Shown here one piece after another: positions 57,598-64,000 of a DNA stretch of 64,000 nucleotides. The DNA comes from Harmothoe impar. Its lineage: Eukaryota; Annelida; Polychaeta; Phyllodocida; Polynoidae. The notes beneath the pieces are model-generated. The model was given only the letters and a program-made list of their open reading frames with translations. It did no database searches and had not been told where the DNA came from. Every line of letters starts with the position of its first letter. Positions within the stretch are counted from its first letter, which is position 1. Position numbers and translations under genes: made by a program. Location of the stretch: positions 42,548,675 through 42,612,674 of the forward strand of contig OX381705.1 of assembly GCA_947462335.1 (NCBI GenBank), written 5' to 3'.

Positions 57598-60070
57598 CAC
57601 TGGTAATAATGGACCTGGAAATGTTAGTCACTACGGACTACATTTCTATAGTCAGATGAATGTAGCAAAAACGACTGTACCAAGTTAGTCACCTATGTCT
57701 ATAGTAGGTTAGTCATATAGTCAACCTATAGTCAGCCATTAAATTGGCTGATTTGGGCTATATAGTCAAGTGACTATGAATTTAATGGTTTCATGGTCTA
57801 AAGTAGTCACTATGACTAATAGATATAGTCAATCATGAGAAATAAAGTACTGAAGGCAGGTCAAGGTTCAGCAGGGTAAACATGGCTAGATAAAGCAGGG
57901 CAGGGGACAGGCTAGGATAAGGCAGGCCAGGGGACAGGCTAGGATAAAGCAGGGCAGGAACAAGCTAGAATGAGGCAGGGCAGGGGACAGGCTAGGATGA
58001 GGCAGGGCAGGTGACAGGCTAGGATAAGGCAGGCCAGGAGACAGGCTAGGATAAGGCAAGGCAGGGGACAGGCTATGATAAAGCAGGGCAGGGGACAAGC
58101 TAGGATGAGGCAGGGCAGGGGACAGGCTAGGATGAGGCAGGGCAGGGTACAGGCTAGTAGGATAGGGCAGGGAAGGGCAGGGACAGGCTAGGATGAGGCA
58201 GGACAGGGGACAGGCTAGGACAAGGCAGGGCAGGTGACAGGCTAGGATAAGGCAGGGCAGGGGACAAGCTAGGATAAGGCAGGCCAGGGGACAGGCTAGG
58301 ATAAGGCAATGCAGGGGACAAGCTAGGATAAGGCAGAGCAGGTAACAGGCTAGGATGAGGCAGGCCAGGTGACAAGCTAGGATAAGGCAGGGCAGGTGAC
58401 AGGCCGGGATAAAGCAGGGCAGGGACAGGCTAGGATAAGGCATGGCAGGGCACATGCTAGGATAGGGCAGGGACAGGCTAGGATAAGGCAGGGCAGGGGA
58501 CAGGCTATATATAAGGCAGGCCAGGGGACAAGCTAGGATAAGGCAGGCCAGGGGACAGGCTAGGATAAGGCAGGCCAGGGGACAAGCTAGGTTAAAACAG
58601 GCCAGGGGACAGGCTAGGATGAGGCAGGGCAGGGGACAGGCTAGGATGAGGCAGGGCAGGTGAAAGGCTAGGATAAGGCAGGCCAGGTGACAGGCTAGGA
58701 TAAGACAGGCTAGGGGACAGGCTAGGATAAGGCAGGCCAGGGGACAAGCTAGGATAAGGCAGGCAGGGGACAAGCAAGGATGAGGCAGGGCAGGGTACAG
58801 GCTAGTAGGATAGGGCAGGGAAGGGCAGGGACAGGCTAGGATGAGGCAGGACAGGGGACAGGCTAGGACAAGGCAGGGCAGGTGACAGGCTAGGATAAGG
58901 CAGGGCAGGGGACAAGCTAGGATAAGGCAGGCCAGGGGACAGGCTAGGATAAGGCAATGCAGGGGACAAGCTAGGATAAGGCAGAGCAGGTAACAGGCTA
59001 GGATGAGGCAGGCCAGGTGACAAGCTAGGATAAGGCAGGGCAGGTGACAGGCCGGGATAAAGCAGGGCAGGGACAGGCTAGGATAAGGCATGGCAGGGCA
59101 CATGCTAGGATAGGGCAGGGACAGGCTAGGATAAGGCAGGGCAGGGGACAGGCTATATATAAGGCAGGCCAGGGGACAAGCTAGGATAAGGCAGGCCAGG
59201 GGACAGGCTAGGATAAGGCAGGCCAGGGGACAAGCTAGGTTAAAACAGGCCAGGGGACAGGCTAGGATGAGGCAGGCTAGGGGACAGGCTAGGATAAGGC
59301 AGGCCAGGGGACAAGCTAGGATAAGGCAGGCAGGGGACAAGCAAGGATAGGGCAGGGACAGGCTAGGATGAGGCAGGGAAGGGGACAGGCTAGGATAAGG
59401 CAGAGCAGGTGAAAGGCTAGGATAAGGCAGGCAGGGCACATGCTAGGATAGGGCAGGGACAGGCTAGGATGAGGCAGGGCAGGTGAAAGGCTAGGATGAG
59501 GCAGGCCAGGTGACAGGCTAGGATAAGACAGGCTAGGGGACAGGCTAGGATAAGGCAGGCCAGGGGACAAGCTAGGATAAGGCAGGCAGGGGACAAGCTA
59601 GGATAAGACAGGCCAGGGGACGGGCTAGGATAAGGCAGAGCAGGTGACAGGCTCCTGTGTAGGCCTATCATGCTCTGTCGGTCTAGACATACACTGTTCA
59701 TGTATTTCCATGTTATCAAAATTGGAACAAATTACCATGATAACTCTATCAAACATGAGAACTCATGCACCCTATAACATCTTAAATTGTCATAGTCAAC
59801 TGTAACATAACATATAACAAGCAGGGATATCCATAGAGCAGTGGTTTAGGAAAGGATGTGCCTACCTGAAGTCCATGGACCATTCAAATTTGAATCCTAA
59901 CTGTTTCCTGTGCACACATTCCTGTGACATCATCAATTTGTGTGATCCACATATAGTCACTACTGACTATCTTTATGACTAATATATGACTAAGTTGTAT
60001 AGTCCCCTGACTAGGGGGGGTCAAAATATGATGGTATAGTCAGTACTGACTATAGGTTTTATTATCAGTG
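57598..60070. mobile_element. 2.5-kb TA-flanked TIR element filled with a minisatellite
   Basis: The left end CACTGGTAATAATGGACCT and the inverted right end CACTGATAATAAAACCTAT match. TA lies directly outside both (57596-57597 and 60071-60072). Subterminal zones (57630-57840 and 59945-60060) are dense in TAGTCACTATGACTA-type motifs in both orientations. The centre is the 27-bp minisatellite (57862-59650). No transposase. Confidence 0.7.
57862..59650 (-). repeat. 27-bp minisatellite, about 66 units, with 648-bp higher-order repeat
   Basis: The unit is approximately ACAGGCTAGGATAAGGCAGG followed by CCAGGGG. A block of about 495 bp near 58130-58625 recurs apparently unchanged at 58778-59273, 648 bases later (24 units). 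Because 27 is nine codons and the minus strand has few stops, it reads as a 517-codon frame of repeating LACPLACLI-type peptide in one frame, with long open stretches in other minus-strand frames. No flanking exon, signal or domain supports a gene; the open frames follow from the repeat. Confidence 0.93.
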
Positions 60071-60189
60071 TATGTATCAGTCTACTCAAGGTACCAACAG
60101 ACCAGCTAGTCATCTCATGGACAGTCTAGCCTACATAGGCCTATTTGGACCAATCGTTGATCCGACTCATTCACACTACTTGTGCAGGT

Positions 60190-60285
60190 GAGAGTCTTAA
60201 ATCCGCAGATCTTACTGCACGTCGGAGTGCCGTCGGGACAGGTACTCAGCCCTTTATATAGGAGTGCTGGGGCTTTAACAGCATT
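60190..60285. repeat. Partial copy of the 55092-55347 element
   Basis: GTCGGGACAGGTACTCAGCC and TATAGGAG-GCTGGGGCTTTAA match the right half of the element at 55092-55347. The left half is missing or degraded. Confidence 0.6.
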
Positions 60286-61938
60286 GGGGCACTGCTCAAG
60301 CCAGCCTGGCAATCAAAGTTAGTTTGGTCAAATTATTGGTTGATGCACTGGCGTAGGAAAAGGAAAGAGGGCGGGGGCTGGCGACAGTAACCGATTCAGC
60401 ATATACATGTATCCACAGTCTTTTTAAAGATCTCCCTTTAACTAGATAAACACGCCTACTGTACCTGGGATTCTGCTACTCTTGCCAGCAATAGCTCTGT
60501 ATATCCAGTGACATGGGTCAGGAAGGCCCTGACCCAAAGGTCACCTTAGCTGTGCTGACCACCGAGCCGGTTCTCAGGTGAGAAAGGGCCTCACCTGGGG
60601 CTATGTACCTTTGGTAATTGGGTCCATACCGAGCAACTTGTCCCACCCAGGCACTGAACAGTGTGTGGGATAAATGTAGACTAAAAATCACCCCTATGGG
60701 ATCTAGTAGGTCTCCTGAATAGCAATACATATACATGTTGGTGTTACTGTGAGGACTGAATTTAGGAGACATACATGGTGAAAGTACGGGGGCATTAGGT
60801 ACGCTGATTAGCCGTATTCATGCCCTGGTTGGTTTGTTATGGGGAGGGGTGGGAGTATGGGTAAGTTATGTGTGTGTGTGGGGGGGGGGGGGCGGTTATT
60901 TTGCTAAATGCTCTATACTATATAGTTGCTATTGTCACCGCCCCTCACACACCCCACTGTTTCCCACCAGCCTACCTCTCCTGTACAAACTGCGGCTGGT
61001 TTGGAGGGCGGTCCCTTTGGCCCTTTCTCTCCCTACTTATCACAGCAGGGCACAATTAAAAGCCCTCCGCAGGCAGGTTGTCGGGAGTCAAGATGTTTGT
61101 TGGTGGGGTGTGCAGCCTGGTGTTACCATATGGCACGGCATGTTACCAGCCAGTAGCTGCCCACAGGCCTCCTCTTTGTTACTGCCTCCCTGCCATTCTT
61201 TAAGACTAATTCCTTACCGATTAGAACAAATTATTACTGTCGCGGGGGTCTACCGATGGCTAAAAAAAACTTCACCTGTTGCGGTCAGCTCACCCCATAG
61301 ATCATATCCCACTGCAGATCTTTGAGAGCTCCCATTAGTCATCTGTCGGGGCCCACAGAAAGTATGAGTATGGAATTACCGTGTTATTTGATAGTTATCT
61401 TGATGTATTTAGACAGATACAGTTTTCCCATGGACAAAGTAGAATAGGACTACATGTACTGTGGCGGAAATATACAGAAATGCAGACAGCATTAGCTAAG
61501 AAAAAATCCCTGAAACTGCGGTAAATTGCTGCAATTTTGGCATTAACAATTAAAGGATTTTAAGTGTTTTAGGTAGCAGCCATAATTTAGAGACTGAACG
61601 TGTGGTTTACAAGAACTATTGTGGATTTTCCGTTTCCATGGATTGTATTTGATATTGATCTTTGTAATTGAGAGATGTACAAAAAAGACACATGCACCAT
61701 TTTAGTTTTCAAGCACAGGAGTAGCATATACAATGTATTCCATAGAGTGTAGAAAACTAGATTTCTACCACCTCTTTTGCAGATGGGTAACGTAGCCAAC
61801 ATGGAAACTATGGATGAAACTAGATGCCAGAAATGTGTCAGCTCTAAGTTATATCCTATATTTAAATAATACTGTCACCATAGTTTCTAATAATTATGAA
61901 AAATAATGGGCATTAGTCTGAAGTCAATGTTATACCCA

Positions 61939-62145
61939 GGTTATCCACTTTACTTTAGGCACCCAAAAAGTGGATAACCACACTCCTATGATGTCACACA
62001 TTTCAAATAGAGTTGTTATTGAGTTTGTCATGGTGAAATCAAGCTGATATCTTCAATTTTTTTCGAAAACGTGGTATAAACCTTGGATGGTCATTCATGG
62101 CTAAGGCACAAGGCTCTGTCTCGTGCCCTAGCCATGGATAACCCA
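61939..62145. repeat. Two successive hairpins sharing GGTTATCCA
   Basis: The first hairpin pairs GGTTATCCACTTT (61939-61951) exactly with 61967-61979. The second pairs GGTCATTCATGGCTAAGGCAC (about 62089) with the inverse of GTGCCCTAGCCATGGATAACC. Both hairpins carry the same GGTTATCCA half-site, so they may be the two ends of one small element. Confidence 0.6.
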
Positions 62146-62349
62146 CGCTCGTGCTGGCATCCCACATGTCATTCCCTTACTTTTAAACGTATGTTACTTA
62201 GTGAAAGCGACTGCCTTGATTAGTGAATTGAACTAAGAATTCACAAACTTTAACTCACTTTTAAACAACCAGCTACCAACAGGAATTTGCACAAGCAAAT
62301 TATGAGATATGTATCTATATGACAAGATTTAATTGCACGTCCTTTAAGG

Positions 62350-62440
62350 GCCGCTGCTGCCTCTGGGCAGCATCTAAAATACCCTTGAAAAACCGCTGCT
62401 GCCCTAGGGCAGCAAAATTGCTACCCTAGGGCAGCAATAG
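62350..62440. repeat. Cluster of CTAGGGCAGC palindromes
   Basis: GCTGCCCTAGGGCAGC (62398-62413) is a perfect 16-bp palindrome. A near copy, GCTACCCTAGGGCAGC, follows at about 62420, and a degenerate GCTGCCTCTGGGCAGC lies at about 62356. Confidence 0.7.
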
Positions 62441-63220
62441 CACTAAATTACAACACCTGTTATGGTACAAAGAATAGGAATTTGTGAATCAATCCAAAAA
62501 TATTTAACATGAATACTACGTCCCCTTGTGAGAAAAATGTAAATTCTGTCTCCAATACAACTTATTTCACTCCTTAGCCACTATCCCAAGGAGCATATAC
62601 TTGCAAAGTTGCATATTCCCATGGCATAGGGCCGGTGGTTAAGTCCCAAATTACGTTTTTCAAGGCCAGCAGGGAAAGGGTTAATGATAACATTTTCTAA
62701 TATTAGATATATTTGTCTTTTTTGTAAAGACGGAATAACCTACCCATGTAACAAGAAACGTTGAGTCAACCTTGAATAACGTTTACTAAAGATTGTTAAG
62801 AGGCATTGACTCAATATTGATATACGGTTTTAAGGTATATGTTATCTAAAAAGACTTTGGTTCAATGTTAGAATACAGTTAGGAGATGAACGTTTTTCCA
62901 GATAACTGCAAGTCAACTTCAACTTCAGAATTTGGACTCAAACCAACTTGCTCAATTGTCAAAGGAAACTGGATATTAGGCCTAGACCTAAATAACTTGG
63001 ACACTGTGTGATATCTATTTTCTTTTTTTTGGAACGGTTTTTATTTTATACTGGTCTATACGTCTCAGTTTGACTGTTCGACCACAGTATAACCAGTCAG
63101 GGTGGAGAGCAATCCCCCTATGTTACATTCATTCTTGATATGAGTCCAAATGTGGTATAATACATCATTTTCAAACCTGATTGTGAATTTAGCTCCAAAG
63201 TAGGATACTAAATAAATACA

Positions 63221-63447
63221 TACCGTAAAACCTCGCGTATAAGCCGCGGCTAGTACGCGAGTCAGATCAACGGTGCGGCTTATAGCATCAGCCCAGGGTC
63301 AGGGTGCGGCTTATACGCGAGTTTTTGTTGCTATGGTACAGTACTAAATGTCACCATAGTCAGATCGGCGGTGCGGCTTATAGCATCGGCACAAACTCGG
63401 GATGCGGCTTATACGCGAGTTAGGCTTATACGCGAGGTTTTACGGTA
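63221..63447 (-). mobile_element. 227-bp MITE, CGCGTATAAGCCGC family
   Basis: The ends TACCGTAAAACCTCGCGTAT and the exact inverse bound the segment. Several GCGGCTTATA motifs lie inside. It is in the opposite orientation to the copy at 7628-7853 and almost the same length, which fixes the family boundaries. Confidence 0.9.
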
Positions 63448-63595
63448 TAAAATGAGTACACAAAAATAACATGATACGAGTAACCGATACAATAAACAAC
63501 AGGGGGGTGTAGTGCGCAATAGAAATATATATATAAAATGTCAGACAGTTGTCACTGTGCTTGCCACTTGTGACACTGATCCAGTTCATGTGTAA

Positions 63596-64000
63596 CTAAT
63601 CTAGTCGAGGGGGTTCATTAAACTCATTCAATAATCCTACTCCCTCAAAGTAGAGGAAGGGGTTTTCGTGCCTCCAGTCTCTTATAAAGAGTTTTCCAAG
63701 TCTCCTTTTTATTTCGATCCTAAATTTATCCTTGTTCACTATCCATCTCAGATGGGGTAAAAGGGCGTTCCAGTGAGAAGCAGCCTGATACGCCAGGCCC
63801 CTAATAAGGCTAGTAAGTCTATGCCTTGGGAGGGCGATAGTCGGGGCTCCCGTGGCCCTGGTACCTGTTGGATACATAGTAGTCACTTTACCAGCATAGA
63901 CCATCCTATGAGAGGTGGATAGCTGAAAATACATCCTCCTGAGATCTAGTGGGAGAATTTTTGCTTTTTTATAGAGCATTTTTACCGGGCAATCTTGGGG
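63596..64000 (-). CDS. 3' end of a LINE-type reverse transcriptase ORF (partial)
   Basis: The minus-strand frame is open from the window edge at 64000 to a stop at 63596, about 134 residues. It reads as the C-terminal tail typical of CR1/Jockey-like non-LTR reverse transcriptases: a short Arg/Leu-rich helix (ILPLDLRRMYFQ), then a loop, then a block ending SHWNALLPHLRWI, followed by a basic helix (FRIEIKRRLGKLF). The catalytic part lies outside the window. No intact 3' tail repeat is seen. Whether the copy is full length cannot be judged here. Confidence 0.65.
   Translation of the reverse strand, partial: PQDCPVKMLYKKAKILPLDLRRMYFQLSTSHRMVYAGKVTTMYPTGTRATGAPTIALPRHRLTSLIRGLAYQAASHWNALLPHLRWIVNKDKFRIEIKRRLGKLFIRDWRHENPFLYFEGVGLLNEFNEPPRLD

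Larger units (their letters stand above)
60290..63220. other. Gene-free stretch with small fold-backs
   Basis: No gene could be supported. A 13-G run lies at 60880-60892. Two hairpins (61939-62145) and a palindromic GCTGCCCTAGGGCAGC cluster (62350-62440) are listed separately. The frame at 60834-61325 has no recognisable domain. Confidence 0.45.

Noticed and set aside
57886..59439. A 517-codon open frame on the minus strand
   Set aside because: It is entirely the 27-bp minisatellite. Other minus-strand frames are also open over long parts of the array, and there is no domain, splice context or start context.

Overview
This is a gene-poor stretch of an animal nuclear genome. Host coding sequence is split by GT-AG introns. 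There are tRNA-derived SINEs, many short terminal-inverted-repeat (TIR) elements, long (TA)n tracts and a tyrosine-recombinase (YR) retrotransposon of the Ngaro/PAT type. That mix, and the absence of any bacterial gene organisation, points to a marine invertebrate or basal deuterostome (lancelet, echinoderm, mollusc or brachiopod would all fit). The species cannot be decided from the sequence.

Layout. 1-37.7 kb: no convincing gene. This part is a nest of TIR elements, palindromic MITE-like repeats, (TA)n tracts and poly-G tracts, plus a 129-bp satellite followed by a polypurine tract (21.7-22.9 kb). 37.8-41.3 kb: the only confident host genes, two tandem two-exon paralogues encoding 297-residue GNAT-type N-acyltransferases; a SINE sits in the intron of the first only. 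44.35-46.98 kb: a TIR element with arms over 300 bp and internal ~180-bp tandem units. 47.49-52.72 kb: an apparently complete Ngaro/PAT-type YR retrotransposon on the minus strand, inserted in a (TA)n tract. It has three intact ORFs and split direct repeats that look identical. 55.1-56.7 kb: several fold-back structures, including two similar divergently oriented arms around a CpG-rich spacer that resemble a duplicated promoter plus first exon. 57.6-60.1 kb: a TIR element filled with a 27-bp minisatellite. 63.6-64.0 kb: the 3' end of a LINE reverse-transcriptase ORF running off the window.

Most notable points. (1) In the YR retrotransposon, gag and RT/RNase H lie in the same frame separated by a single UGA followed by CUA, the classic leaky context, and the RT frame has no ATG for more than 220 codons. 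This suggests Gag-Pol is made by stop-codon readthrough. (2) Several TIR elements begin CACTG, end CAGTG and are mostly flanked by TA; at least two carry long tandem arrays and two carry tRNA-like (A box/B box) modules. (3) The 56.1-56.6 kb inverted pair keeps a 12-codon upstream ORF and a possible first exon in both arms. Most calls outside the GNAT pair, the retrotransposon and the obvious repeats rest on visual alignment of ends and carry modest confidence.
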